Origin: Oscillospiraceae bacterium
Lineage (GTDB): Bacteria > Bacillota > Clostridia > Oscillospirales > Oscillospiraceae
Direction: 5' to 3'
Assembly: GCA_902765025.1 (NCBI GenBank)
Contig: CACWYC010000002.1
Span: 1 to 64,000 of the forward strand
Length of the DNA: 64,000 nt
Position numbers and translations under genes: made by a program. How positions within the stretch are numbered: position 1 is the stretch's first letter; each line of letters starts with the position of its first letter. Positions 27,597-35,554 of this stretch are shown here, piece by piece. The notes under the pieces are model-generated. The model saw only the letters and a list, made by a program, of their open reading frames with translations. It did not search any database and was not told the DNA's origin.

Positions 27597-27624
27597 AAAA
27601 AAGCGGGCGCAAGCCCGCTTTTTT
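27597..27624. terminator. Terminator after the FAD oxidoreductase
   Basis: AAAAAAGCGGGC / GCCCGCTTTTTT with a GCAA loop, a 28-bp palindrome. An identical copy lies at 28332-28359, on the far side of repeat block C. Confidence 0.92.
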
Positions 27625-27676
27625 GCGTGGAGAGGGAAAAGGGCGGAGCAGCGCCCCGCCCCTACGGATGCAATAG

Positions 27677-27814
27677 CCTTCCCCCACGGGGGGAAGGTGG
27701 CACGGCCCAACGGGCCGTGACGGATGAGGGGGCGATTTTGCGGAAAGTTGCCGGTAGACGCCCCCTCATCCCCCCCAGTGTGCGCACTGGGGTACCTTCC
27801 CCCCAAGGGGAAGG
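27677..27814. repeat. Large CCTTCCCCC palindrome, copy 1
   Basis: The left half runs CCTTCCCCCA, a GGGGGAAGG arm, CACGGCCC/GGGCCGTG, then GGATGAGGGGGCG. The right half returns as CGCCCCCTCATCC and ACCTTCCCCCC with AAGGGGAAGG. The two halves pair around a non-conserved centre of about 20 bp. Confidence 0.8.
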
Positions 27815-28025
27815 CGGGGCGGGATTTTGTTACTGCTCACTATCCACCCGGCCTGGGTGGGTATCGTTACCTGGGCGGCGGGCGATTCGTGAATCGCCCC
27901 TACGGTGTAATCACGGCGGCATCGGTTTTTCCGTAGGGGCGCTTCATGAAGCGCCCGTTTGCCGGTTGGCGGGGTTGCGGAATGGCAGGGGGCTGCGTAG
28001 GGCGCGACGACTCGGCGCGCCGTTG

Positions 28026-28169
28026 CCTTCCCCCCAAGGGGGAAGGTGGCGCGGCCTGTAAAGGCCGTGACGGATGAGGGGGCGATTTTGCAGCGACTTA
28101 CGGTAGGCGGGCGGTCATCGCCCCCTCATCCGCTTCGCTTCGCTCAGCACCTTCCCCCCAAGGGGAAGG
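28026..28169. repeat. Large CCTTCCCCC palindrome, copy 2
   Basis: Same design as copy 1: CCTTCCCCCC/GGGGGAAGG, GCGGCC/GGCCGTG, GGATGAGGGGGCG, then CGCCCCCTCATCC and CACCTTCCCCCC/AAGGGGAAGG. The centre differs from copy 1 except for a shared GCGATTTTGC segment. Confidence 0.8.
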
Positions 28170-28232
28170 CGGGGCGGGAGTGGCCGCCGTGTGCCATACA
28201 ATCCACCCCGGCGGTTTTGCCTTGCCGGGCAG

Positions 28233-28316
28233 GGGGCGGACAGCGCCAGCGACACCCCGCGAAGAATGAGCGGATGGTGGAGCCAGTGCCCTTGGGGTAA
28301 GTCGTCCGCCCCTACG
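28233..28316 (-). repeat. Long-core palindromic repeat, inverted copy
   Basis: Reverse complement of the element at 763-846: it begins GGGGCGGACAGCGCC and ends GTCGTCCGCCCCTACG. The internal CCAGTGCCCTTGGGG segment is shared. Confidence 0.78.
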
Positions 28317-28331
28317 ACGGGGATTGCCGCA

Positions 28332-28359
28332 AAAAAAGCGGGCGCAAGCCCGCTTTTTT
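28332..28359 (-). terminator. Terminator of the small minus-strand gene
   Basis: A 28-bp palindrome identical to 27597-27624, 4 nt beyond the stop of the gene at 28364-28777. Confidence 0.9.
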
Positions 28360-28363
28360 GTGT

Positions 28364-28777
28364 TCAGTCCTCCAGCTCCACGGTGATGTTGTCGGTGCCG
28401 TGGCGCTCGAACTCGCCCATGTACTCCTCCATCCGGGCCTGGATTTCCTCGTAATTCTCCGCCGTGATGGGGGGATCGTCCAGATCCCGCAGAGCCATTT
28501 CCTGGGCCAGAATTTCGAAAAACGTCTCGTCCTCATAGGCCATGATGGCCTCGTGGATGCCGCCCTCGGCGAAGGCCCGGGAGGGGATGATCTCCCCCTG
28601 GTACACCTCCGTCAGCCGGGCCATGCCGTGCTCCAGACAGTGGGAGAACACCAGGCTCTCCACCTCGTCGTACTCGGTGATCCTGTCGTCGCCCCGGGTG
28701 GAGTTCATCACCCAGTTGCCGATATACACCAGGTCCAGCAGCCGCCGGAACTGCTTTTGCGTCAGCTTGATTTCCAT
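28364..28777 (-). CDS. Conserved-looking hypothetical protein, acidic
   Basis: A 137-residue, mostly helical, acidic protein with no family I can name. It begins MEIKLTQKQFRRLLDLVYIGNWVMNS, has a central HCLEHGMARLTEVYQGEI, and ends with an acidic stretch. No signal peptide or membrane span is seen. Codon use matches its neighbours. An AGGAGG-like site (CCACCTCCT on the plus strand) lies just before the start, and a strong terminator follows, so it is a real monocistronic gene. A TATAAT box is visible on the minus strand near 28815. Function is unknown. Confidence 0.75.
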   Translation of the reverse strand: MEIKLTQKQFRRLLDLVYIGNWVMNSTRGDDRITEYDEVESLVFSHCLEHGMARLTEVYQGEIIPSRAFAEGGIHEAIMAYEDETFFEILAQEMALRDLDDPPITAENYEEIQARMEEYMGEFERHGTDNITVELED

Positions 28778-28877
28778 ACGCCACCTCCTGTGGGGTAAAG
28801 TGTACTTTGGCCATCATTATAGCACCATGTTCATTTGATTTCCACTGAAAAAACAGGGCGTTCCCCCAATTTTTCCC

Positions 28878-28906
28878 TTGTGAATGGCGTCCATTCAGTG
28901 TATAAT
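28878..28906 (+). promoter_or_regulatory. Sigma-A-type promoter for the murI operon
   Basis: TTGTGA (28878-28883), a 17-bp spacer and TATAAT (28901-28906), 34 nt before the murI start. Confidence 0.72.
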
Positions 28907-28939
28907 TAATCAGTTAATGAAAAAATGAGGAGTCATTGC

Positions 28940-29749
28940 ATGGATAATCGTCCCATCGGGGTGTTCGACTCCGGCCTGGGCGGGCTCACCGCCGTGTCGG
29001 AGATTCGGCGCATCCTGCCCTCTGAGAACATTATATACTTCGGCGACACGTCCCGTGTGCCCTACGGCGGACGCAGCCGGGAGACGCTGCTGAAATACGC
29101 CCGGCAGGACGTGCGTTTTCTCCGCTCGTTCGACATCAAGGCCATTGTGGTGGCCTGCGGCACCGTGTCCACCAACGCCCTCACAGAGCTGCGGCAGGAG
29201 AACGACCTGCCCATCCTGGGGGTGGTGGACCCCGCCTGCGCCCGGGCCGTGAAGGTGTCCAAGGGCGGGCGCATCGGCCTTATCGCCACCGCCGCCTCCG
29301 TCCGCTCCGGGGCCTACGAGCGGCAGATTCTGGCCCTGAAGCCCGACGCCGCCGTCCTCTCCAAGCCCTGCCCGCTGTTCGTGCCCCTGGTGGAGAACGG
29401 GCGGTATCACCGGGGCGACACCGTGGTGGAGACGGTGGCCCGGGAGTATTTGGCGCCGCTAAAGGACGCCGGGGTGGACACGCTGATTCTGGGCTGCACC
29501 CACTACCCGCTGCTGACGGACGTGATTGCGGACGTGATGGGCAGCGGCGTGGCCCTTATCAACACCGGCGGCGAGGCCGCCTGGGAGCTCAAGCGCACCT
29601 TGACCGCCTCGGGCGCCCTGGCGGAGCCGCGGCAGGGGGGCGAGGCGTTTTACGCCAGCGACATCAGCGGCGATTTCTCCGCCATCGCCCGGGAGTTCCT
29701 CCACGAGGACATCCCCCACGTCCACAGCGTGGAGATCGAGCGGTATTGA
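28940..29749 (+). CDS. murI: Glutamate racemase
   Basis: Supplies D-glutamate for peptidoglycan. The 269-residue protein has IGVFDSGLGGLTA (Asp10, Ser11) at the N-terminus, YFGDTSRVPYG, and both catalytic cysteines: Cys73 in VACGTVSTNAL and Cys186 in GCTHYP. The first motif usually reads CNTA; here Asn is replaced by Gly, a possible tuning of the active site. The ATG at 28940 lies 7 nt after GAGGAG. It leads an operon with a DUF1934 protein and argS. Confidence 0.92.
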   Translation: MDNRPIGVFDSGLGGLTAVSEIRRILPSENIIYFGDTSRVPYGGRSRETLLKYARQDVRFLRSFDIKAIVVACGTVSTNALTELRQENDLPILGVVDPACARAVKVSKGGRIGLIATAASVRSGAYERQILALKPDAAVLSKPCPLFVPLVENGRYHRGDTVVETVAREYLAPLKDAGVDTLILGCTHYPLLTDVIADVMGSGVALINTGGEAAWELKRTLTASGALAEPRQGGEAFYASDISGDFSAIAREFLHEDIPHVHSVEIERY

Positions 29750-29750
29750 T

Positions 29751-30173
29751 ATGGAGCGGTTTGCCTTTACCCTTGTGAGCGTCACCTCCGCCGGGGGGAT
29801 AAGCGACACCCTGCGCTTCACCGGCAGCGGCAAAATGAAAAAGACCCCGGACGGATGGCTGCTGCGGTACACGGGCAGCGACGGGGCCGGGAACGGCGTC
29901 ACGTCGTCCCTGAAACTGTGGGACGACGGCCGCCGGGCCGTCATCATCAACGACGCCTACCATCTGACCCTGGACGCCGAGGCGGAGGTGGACCTGGTGC
30001 TGCCCGCCCCCGGCGGCGCGCTGACCCTCACCGCCGTCACCCGCCGGCTTTTCTGGCGGATGGGGGAGCGCGATGGGGAGATTACACTGGACTATACACT
30101 GTGCCAGGGCGGCAGCCCCGCTGCGGACATGCACCTGACCATGGATTTGGAAGAGGAGAGAGATACGATATGA
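29751..30173 (+). CDS. DUF1934 (YwiB-like) protein
   Basis: A 140-residue beta-barrel-like protein with alternating hydrophobic strands and a fatty-acid-binding-protein look. It includes TLRFTGSGKMKKTPDGWLLRY and VDLVLPAPGGALTLTAVT. DUF1934 genes commonly precede argS in Firmicutes, as here. The start is 1 nt after the murI stop; the end overlaps argS by 4 nt (ATGA). Function is unknown. Confidence 0.85.
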   Translation: MERFAFTLVSVTSAGGISDTLRFTGSGKMKKTPDGWLLRYTGSDGAGNGVTSSLKLWDDGRRAVIINDAYHLTLDAEAEVDLVLPAPGGALTLTAVTRRLFWRMGERDGEITLDYTLCQGGSPAADMHLTMDLEEERDTI

Positions 30174-31912
30174 ACATGATGCAAAGCGCCAAGGAGCAGA
30201 TTCTGCACCTGACGGAAAACGCCTACCGCGCCGCGGTGGCGGAGGGCCTGCTGCCCGAGGGCGTCACGGTGGTGCCCGCGGTGGAGGTGCCCAAGGACGT
30301 GCGCAACGGCGACTTTACCACCACCTACTGCCTGGCCGCCGCCAAGGCCATGAAGAAGAACCCCCGGGAGGTGGCCGCCATCCTCACCGACAAGATGGAT
30401 TTGGCGGGCAGCTATTTCACCGAGGTGTCCATCGCCGGCCCTGGCTTTCTGAATTTCCGCCTGGGCAGCCGCTGGTACGGCGACACCGTGGCCGCCATTG
30501 AGGCGGAGGGCATGGACTATGGTACCAATGACAGCCTGAAAGGGCAGAAGATCATGGTGGAGTTCGTGTCCGCCAACCCCACCGGCCCCATGCACATGGG
30601 CAACGCCCGGGGCGGCGTGCTGGGCGACACCCTGGCCTCCGTGCTGGCCAAGAACGGCGCCCACGTGTGGCGGGAGTTCTACGTCAACGACGCCGGCAAC
30701 CAGATCGAGAAGTTTGCCAAGAGCCTGGAGGCCCGGTATCTCCAGATCATTCTGGGCGAGGACGCCGTGGCCTTCCCCGAGGACGGCTACCAGGGCGAGG
30801 ACATCCGCGACCTGGCCCGGGCCTTTTACGATATCCACGGCGACGCCTACGTGAGCGTGGACGAGGCCAAGCGCCACGCCGACCTGGCCCGCTTCGGCCT
30901 GGACCGCAACATCCCCAAGATGAAAACCGACCTGGAGCGCTACGGCATCCGGTACGACCAGTGGTTCTTCGAGTCCACCCTCCACGACAGCGGCTATGTG
31001 GCCGACTCCGTCCGGGCCCTCACCGACCGGGGTTATACCTACGAAAAGGACGGCGCATTGTGGCTGGCCACCTCCCGGATTCTCTCCGACGCCCTGCGGG
31101 CCCAGGGCAAGAGCGAAGAGGACATCGCCCGCCTGGAGCTGAAGGACGACGTGCTGCGCCGGGCCAACGGCTTCTACACCTATTTTGCCGCCGATATCGC
31201 CTACCACCGCAATAAATTTGCCGTTCGGGGCTTCGACAAGGTCATCAACGTCTGGGGCGCCGATCACCACGGCCATGTGGCCCGCCTCAAGGGCGCCATG
31301 GACGCCCTGGGCCTGGACGGCGAGCACCGGCTGGACATCGTGCTGATGCAGCTGGTGAAGCTGGTGGAGAACGGCGAGGTGGTGCGCATGTCCAAGCGCA
31401 CCGGCAAGGCCGTCAGCCTTACCGATTTGCTGGACATGGTGCCGGTGGACGCCTGCCGCTACTTCTTCAACGCCAAGCCGGAGACCCAGATGGAGTTCGA
31501 TTTGGGTCTGGCCGTCCGCCAGGACAGCGAAAACCCGGTGTACTACGTTCAGTACGCCCACGCCCGCATCTGCACGCTGCTGAAAAATCTGGCCGCCGAG
31601 GGCTGCGCCGTCCCCGCCGCGGCGGAGGTGGACTTCTCCCTGCTCAATGCCCCGGAGGAGCTGGCCCTCATCAAGGAGCTGGGCCGGTATGGCGACGTGG
31701 TGGCCCTGGCGGCCCGGAATTACGACCCCAGCTTCATCAACCGCTATCTCACGGAGCTGGCCGCCGCCTTCCACAAGTTCTACAACGCCTGCCGCATCAA
31801 GGGCGAGGCGGCAAATATTCTGTCCGCCCGGCTGAAGCTGGCGGACACCACCCGCTCCGTGCTGCGGAACGCCATGACCCTCATCGGCTGCGCCGCCCCG
31901 GAGAAGATGTAA
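30170..31912 (+). CDS. argS: Arginyl-tRNA synthetase
   Basis: Charges tRNA-Arg. The 580-residue protein has the N-terminal additional domain (about 1-110) and the HIGH-type motif ANPTGPMHMGNARGG (about 132-146). A KMSKS-like motif RMSKRTGK lies near 405 and a C-terminal DALR anticodon-binding domain runs from about residue 460. The ATG at 30170 overlaps the DUF1934 stop; GAGGAG lies upstream. A hairpin terminator follows. I saw no T-box leader, since the gene sits inside an operon. Confidence 0.95.
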   Translation: MNMMQSAKEQILHLTENAYRAAVAEGLLPEGVTVVPAVEVPKDVRNGDFTTTYCLAAAKAMKKNPREVAAILTDKMDLAGSYFTEVSIAGPGFLNFRLGSRWYGDTVAAIEAEGMDYGTNDSLKGQKIMVEFVSANPTGPMHMGNARGGVLGDTLASVLAKNGAHVWREFYVNDAGNQIEKFAKSLEARYLQIILGEDAVAFPEDGYQGEDIRDLARAFYDIHGDAYVSVDEAKRHADLARFGLDRNIPKMKTDLERYGIRYDQWFFESTLHDSGYVADSVRALTDRGYTYEKDGALWLATSRILSDALRAQGKSEEDIARLELKDDVLRRANGFYTYFAADIAYHRNKFAVRGFDKVINVWGADHHGHVARLKGAMDALGLDGEHRLDIVLMQLVKLVENGEVVRMSKRTGKAVSLTDLLDMVPVDACRYFFNAKPETQMEFDLGLAVRQDSENPVYYVQYAHARICTLLKNLAAEGCAVPAAAEVDFSLLNAPEELALIKELGRYGDVVALAARNYDPSFINRYLTELAAAFHKFYNACRIKGEAANILSARLKLADTTRSVLRNAMTLIGCAAPEKM

Positions 31913-31932
31913 AATATCTGGCGAAAAACGAA

Positions 31933-31962
31933 AAAAGGGCCGCCAGTCGGCGGCTCTTTTCC
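31933..31962 (+). terminator. Terminator after argS
   Basis: GGGCCGCC / GGCGGCTC stem with one wobble pair, A tract before and T4 after. A moderate terminator that may let some reading into the next gene. Confidence 0.7.
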
Positions 31963-31990
31963 ATACGACGGAGGAAAGGAGGGACGCGCC

Positions 31991-32707
31991 ATGGCGCAGG
32001 ATTGCCTTTGGCCCGGCGGGCCGGTGTACTACTACGGCGAGGGCGTGTTCCGCCCCTCCACCGACTCCTTTTTGCTGGGCGGCTTCGCCCCTGTCCGCCG
32101 CTTTGACCGGGTGTGCGACCTGGGGGCGGGCATGGGCCTTTTGGGCCTGCTGGTGTGGGCCCGGGAGCCCTCCGTATCGGTGACTGCGGTGGAGCTGTCG
32201 CAGGCGGGGTGCGAACTTTGCCGCCGCATGGCAGACCATAACGGCATGGATATGACGGTGGTGGAGGCGGACTTCCGTGACCGGGCCGCCCTGCCCATGG
32301 GCAGGCACGATCTGGTGGTGTGCAACCCGCCCTACTTTTCCCTGCCCTCCGGGGCCACCGCGGAGACCCGGCCGGGGGAGGCCCGGTCCGAGGTGACGGC
32401 CACGCTGGACGATGTGCTGTCCGCCGCCGCCTGGCTGCTGCCCACCGGCGGGCGCCTGGCCATGGTGTACCGCCCGGAACGGCTGACGGATCTGCTCTGC
32501 GCCGCCCGGAGCCACGGCCTGGAGCCCAAACGGCTGCGGCTGGTGCAGCATGACACCCGCTCCGCCCCCTCCATGGTGCTGTTGGAATGCCGCCGTGGGG
32601 GCCGCCCCGGCCTTACGGTGGAAGCGCCGCTGCTGCTGCGCCATAGCGACGGGCAGGAGACGGAGGACGTACAATCCGCCTATTTTCGACACAGGGAGGA
32701 ACCATAA
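31991..32707 (+). CDS. TrmN6-like tRNA1(Val) adenine-N6 methyltransferase
   Basis: A 238-residue class I methyltransferase. S-adenosylmethionine motif I is VCDLGAGMG (41-49), an acidic motif II lies in VTAVELS, and the adenine N6-methylating motif is NPPYF (112-116). The short N-terminal segment with FRPSTDSFLLGGF is typical of the YabB/TrmN6 group found next to rsmI in Firmicutes, as here. The start follows GGAGGAAAGGAGG. The rsmI start codon abuts the stop. Confidence 0.87.
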   Translation: MAQDCLWPGGPVYYYGEGVFRPSTDSFLLGGFAPVRRFDRVCDLGAGMGLLGLLVWAREPSVSVTAVELSQAGCELCRRMADHNGMDMTVVEADFRDRAALPMGRHDLVVCNPPYFSLPSGATAETRPGEARSEVTATLDDVLSAAAWLLPTGGRLAMVYRPERLTDLLCAARSHGLEPKRLRLVQHDTRSAPSMVLLECRRGGRPGLTVEAPLLLRHSDGQETEDVQSAYFRHREEP

Positions 32708-33541
32708 ATGGCCGGAACGCTCTATCTGGTGGCCACGCCCATCGGCAACCTGGGGGACTTCTCCCCCCGGGCCGTGGAGACGCTGCGCCAAGCCGACTTC
32801 ATCGCCGCCGAGGATACCCGGGTCAGCGTGAAGCTCTTAAATCATTTTGACATCAAAAAGCCCCTGGTATCCTACCATGAGCACAATAAAGCCGCCGCCG
32901 GCCCCGCTGTACTGGAACGGATTCTGGCGGGGGAGACCTGCGCTCTGGTGACGGACGCCGGTATGCCCGCCATCTCCGACCCCGGCGAGGATCTGGTGCG
33001 CCTGTGCGCCGAAAACGGCGTCACCGTCCAGGCCATCCCCGGCTGCTGCGCCGCCGTCAGCGCCCTGGCGGTGTCCGGCCTGCCCACGGGCCGCTTCACC
33101 TTTGAGGGCTTCCTGTCGGCCCGCCCCCAGGAGCGGCGGGAGCAGCTCAAGGCCCTCAGCGGCGAGACGCGCACCATGGTGTTCCACGAGGCGCCCCACA
33201 AGCTGCGGCCCACCCTGGCGGACATGGCAGCCATCCTGGGCCCGGAGCGGCCCATCGCGCTGTGCCGGGAGCTGACCAAGCTCCATGAGGACACCATGCG
33301 CACCACCCTGGGCCAGGCGGCGGCCTACTACGACGCCAACGAGCCCCGGGGCGAATACGTGCTGGTGGTGGCGGGCCGCACCGCCGGCGACGCCCCCGCG
33401 CTGACGCTGGAGGAGGGCGTGGCCCGTGTGCTGGCCCTCCGGGCAGGGGGCATGAAGATGAAGGAGGCCGTCCGCGTCACGGCGGACGACACGGGCCTGA
33501 ACCGCAATGAGCTCTATCAGGCTGCACTAAACGCCCAGTGA
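32708..33541 (+). CDS. rsmI: 16S rRNA (cytidine-1402 2'-O) methyltransferase
   Basis: Methylates C1402 of 16S rRNA in the decoding centre. The 277-residue protein begins GTLYLVATPIGNLGDFSPRAVETL, the RsmI signature, followed by AAEDTRVS, VTDAGMPAISDPG and EAPHKL. All four are tetrapyrrole-methylase-fold landmarks. It follows the methyltransferase gene without a gap. The C-terminal 45 residues include the family's small helical domain (RAGGMKMKEAVRV). Confidence 0.95.
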   Translation: MAGTLYLVATPIGNLGDFSPRAVETLRQADFIAAEDTRVSVKLLNHFDIKKPLVSYHEHNKAAAGPAVLERILAGETCALVTDAGMPAISDPGEDLVRLCAENGVTVQAIPGCCAAVSALAVSGLPTGRFTFEGFLSARPQERREQLKALSGETRTMVFHEAPHKLRPTLADMAAILGPERPIALCRELTKLHEDTMRTTLGQAAAYYDANEPRGEYVLVVAGRTAGDAPALTLEEGVARVLALRAGGMKMKEAVRVTADDTGLNRNELYQAALNAQ

Positions 33542-33602
33542 ATTGACGAGATATCGTTATCCTGCCCGACCGGCTCGACTTGCCCCGTGATGCAGCATAA
33601 AT

Positions 33603-33634
33603 AATCCCCGCCCATCTCCGGGCGGGGATTTTTA
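33603..33634. terminator. Bidirectional terminator, rsmI / abrB-like
   Basis: AATCCCCGCCC / GGGCGGGGATT stem with an ATCTCC loop and T5 on the plus strand. It lies between convergent genes. Confidence 0.85.
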
Positions 33635-33646
33635 TGCAGGATAGCG

Positions 33647-33889
33647 TTACTGATTCTTCAGCTCTTTCAGACATTTGGGGCAGATGTTCTTGCCCTTAAA
33701 GTTGATAATGTCCTTGCTGCCGTCACAGAAAATGCAGGTGGGACGGTACTTTTTCAGCACAATGGCCGAGCCGTCCACGTAAATCTCCAGGGGGTCCTTT
33801 TCCGCGATGTCCAGGGTGCGGCGCAGCTCAATGGGCAGCACGATACGGCCCAGCTCGTCCACCTTGCGTACGATGCCAATTGATTTCAC
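33647..33889 (-). CDS. AbrB-family transition-state regulator with C-terminal Cys4 motif
   Basis: An 80-residue DNA-binding regulator. The swapped-hairpin AbrB domain fills residues 1-50 (MKSIGIVRKVDELGRIVLP ... DPLEIYVDGSAIVLKKY). The C-terminus has two CxxC pairs (Cys52/55 and Cys70/73), like a small zinc ribbon. AbrB proteins repress post-exponential and sporulation genes. The start is GTG with GAGGAG upstream. It is divergent from spmA, with an AT-rich 190-bp intergenic region as a likely site of autoregulation. Confidence 0.9.
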   Translation of the reverse strand: MKSIGIVRKVDELGRIVLPIELRRTLDIAEKDPLEIYVDGSAIVLKKYRPTCIFCDGSKDIINFKGKNICPKCLKELKNQ

Positions 33890-34078
33890 TTTCTATCTCC
33901 TCTATCTCTCAAAAACATCCTTGCCGAAACGAAAAATCGTCAGCATATCTTGTTCCTTGCATATTGTGACACAATTTGCGTGGTTTGTCAACTATGGAAC
34001 GGCAAAAATGATAATTATTTCACAAATAATCGCTACTTTTTCGGCATAATGTAGAGGGAGAGAGGGGGGGGAGTGGTC
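33890..34078. promoter_or_regulatory. AT-rich divergent promoter region, abrB-like / spmA
   Basis: The 189-bp region is markedly more AT-rich than the rest of the window. It contains TTGTCA at 33985, a GATAAT at 34010 and a CATAAT at 34045, but no pair with ideal spacing. The CATAATGT box could be a sporulation-sigma -10, which is only a suggestion. Confidence 0.45.
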
Positions 34079-34654
34079 ATGGCGATGGACGCAGTGTGGA
34101 CCGTTTTGACGGTGACGGCGGTGGTGTGGGCCGCCGCCACGGGGCGGATGGGCCAGGTGAGCGCGGCGGCGCTGGAGGGGGCGGCGGCAGGGGTGCAGCT
34201 GTGCCTGTCCCTGGCGGGGGCGGTGTGCCTGTGGTCGGGGGTGATGGAGGTGCTGCGGCGGTGCGGCCTGGCGGAAAAGCTGGCGGGGCTGCTGCGGCCG
34301 GTGTTGGGGCGGCTGCTGCCCAAGGCGTCGGCAAACCCGGACACCCTGGCGGCCCTCAGCGGCAATATGTCCGCCAATTTGCTGGGGCTGGGCAACGCCG
34401 CCACGCCCCTGGGCATGGAGGCGGCCTGCGCCATGGCGGAAGGCTGCGGCGGCAGGGCGTCGGATGAGCTGGTGCGATTGGTGGTGCTGAACACCGCCTC
34501 CATCCAGCTCCTGCCCACCACGGCGGCCTCCCTGCGGGCGGCCCTGGGCAGCGCCGCGCCGCTGGATATCCTGCCCTGCGTGTGGGTCAGCTCGGCGCTG
34601 TCGGTGGCGGCAGGCTTGCTGGCGGCGCGGCTGCTGGAGGGGGTGTGGCGGTGA
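34079..34654 (+). CDS. spmA: Spore maturation protein A
   Basis: A 191-residue membrane protein with Gate-domain features, needed for spore core dehydration in Bacillus. It has several hydrophobic helices and the conserved block ANPDTLAALSGNMSANLLGLGNAATPLGMEAA. NTASIQLLPTTAASLRAALGS follows. The ATG at 34079 is used because the G-rich ribosome site ends 5 nt upstream; a GTG at 34073 is too close. It overlaps spmB by 4 nt (GTGA). Confidence 0.92.
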   Translation: MAMDAVWTVLTVTAVVWAAATGRMGQVSAAALEGAAAGVQLCLSLAGAVCLWSGVMEVLRRCGLAEKLAGLLRPVLGRLLPKASANPDTLAALSGNMSANLLGLGNAATPLGMEAACAMAEGCGGRASDELVRLVVLNTASIQLLPTTAASLRAALGSAAPLDILPCVWVSSALSVAAGLLAARLLEGVWR

Positions 34655-35163
34655 GCGACTACGTGGTGCCGGTGCTGCTGGCGGGGGCGGCGCTGTACGC
34701 TCTGGCCCGGCGAGCCGACGTGTACGCCGCCCTTACCGACGGCGCGGCGGAGGGGCTGAAAACCGTGTGGCGCATCTTCCCCTCCCTGGTGGCGCTGCTG
34801 ACGGCGGTATATATGTTCCGCGCCAGCGGGGCGCTGGACAGCCTGACGGCGTGGTGCGCCCCGGCGTTGGGGTGGCTGGGTGTGCCGCCGGAGACGGCTG
34901 GCATCATGCTGGTGCGGCCCGTCAGCGGCAGCGCCGCTCTGGCGGTGGCGGGGGAGATCATGGCCGCCCACGGCCCCGACAGCGCCATCGGCCGCACGGC
35001 GGCGGTGATGCTGGGGTGCAGCGAGACCACGTTCTACACCGTGGCGGTGTATTTCGGCGCCGCGAAAATCCGTCGCACCCGCCACACCATCCCCGCCGCC
35101 CTGGTGGCCGACGCGGTGGGCTTTTTGGCGGCGGCGTGGACGGTGCGGCTGTTCTTCCCCTGA
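34651..35163 (+). CDS. spmB: Spore maturation protein B
   Basis: Partner of SpmA, a 170-residue membrane protein. Landmarks are GAAEGLKTVWRIFPSLVALLTAVYMFRASGALD and LVRPVSGSAALAVAGEIM. The block GRTAAVMLGCSETTFYTVAVYFGAAKIRRTRHTIPAAL follows, a hallmark of the family. GTG start at 34651 within the spmA stop, so translation is coupled. A strong terminator follows. Confidence 0.93.
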   Translation: MSDYVVPVLLAGAALYALARRADVYAALTDGAAEGLKTVWRIFPSLVALLTAVYMFRASGALDSLTAWCAPALGWLGVPPETAGIMLVRPVSGSAALAVAGEIMAAHGPDSAIGRTAAVMLGCSETTFYTVAVYFGAAKIRRTRHTIPAALVADAVGFLAAAWTVRLFFP

Positions 35164-35170
35164 ACATAAA

Positions 35171-35207
35171 AATTCCGCCGGACAAACGTCCGGCGGAATT
35201 CTTTTTC
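35171..35207. terminator. Bidirectional terminator, spmB / ferredoxin
   Basis: AATTCCGCCGGAC / GTCCGGCGGAATT with an AAAC loop. T-rich on both sides, between convergent genes. Confidence 0.9.
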
Positions 35208-35223
35208 TCACATGTACCGGTGA

Positions 35224-35397
35224 TTATTCAGCGGGGCTGATAGCACCGTTGGGACATGTATCGGCGCAAGTACCGCAGTCCAGGCAGGAATTGGCGTCGA
35301 TCACATAGCGATCATCACCCTGGGAAATCGCACCCACGGGACATACGTCCGCGCAAGCGCCGCAGCTGACGCAAGCAGAACCGATCTGATAAGCCAT
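35224..35397 (-). CDS. 2[4Fe-4S] ferredoxin
   Basis: A 57-residue clostridial-type ferredoxin carrying low-potential electrons for anaerobic metabolism. Two CxxCxxCxxxC(P) clusters are complete: Cys9, 12, 15, 19 and Cys38, 41, 44, 48. ATG at 35397 with AGGAGGTG directly upstream. It is monocistronic and divergent from the purine nucleoside phosphorylase gene. Codon use suggests good expression. Confidence 0.95.
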   Translation of the reverse strand: MAYQIGSACVSCGACADVCPVGAISQGDDRYVIDANSCLDCGTCADTCPNGAISPAE

Positions 35398-35494
35398 AAC
35401 AGCACCTCCTATTAAGATTGGTACAGTCATTGTACCATGAAAATGAAAAAATGCAATACCCATGTTTCGGCAAAATCCTTTCCCCTTGTGCAAA

Positions 35495-35524
35495 TTGACA
35501 GCCCTCCGCCCCCTATGGTACAAT
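35495..35524 (+). promoter_or_regulatory. Sigma-A-type promoter for the PNP operon
   Basis: Perfect TTGACA (35495-35500), an 18-bp spacer and TACAAT (35519-35524), 30 nt before the start. Confidence 0.78.
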
Positions 35525-35554
35525 CGGGAAAATACAATACGAGGAGGCATCGTC

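Larger units (their letters stand above)
27625..28331. repeat. Gene-free repeat block C
   Basis: No gene is seen in about 700 bp. Inverted hairpin units of the CGTAGGG family end at 27666, 27904 and 28316. Forward units start at 27932 and 27996. Two large CCTTCCCCC-type palindromes occupy 27677-27814 and 28026-28169. A long-core unit lies at 28233-28316. Cores include GGGCGATTCGTGAATCGCCC, GCGCTTCATGAAGCGC and GCGCGACGACTCGGCGCGC. Identical terminators flank the block. Confidence 0.85.

Noticed and set aside
29751..30170. A T-box leader for argS
   Set aside because: The region is fully coding (DUF1934) and lacks the T-box sequence.
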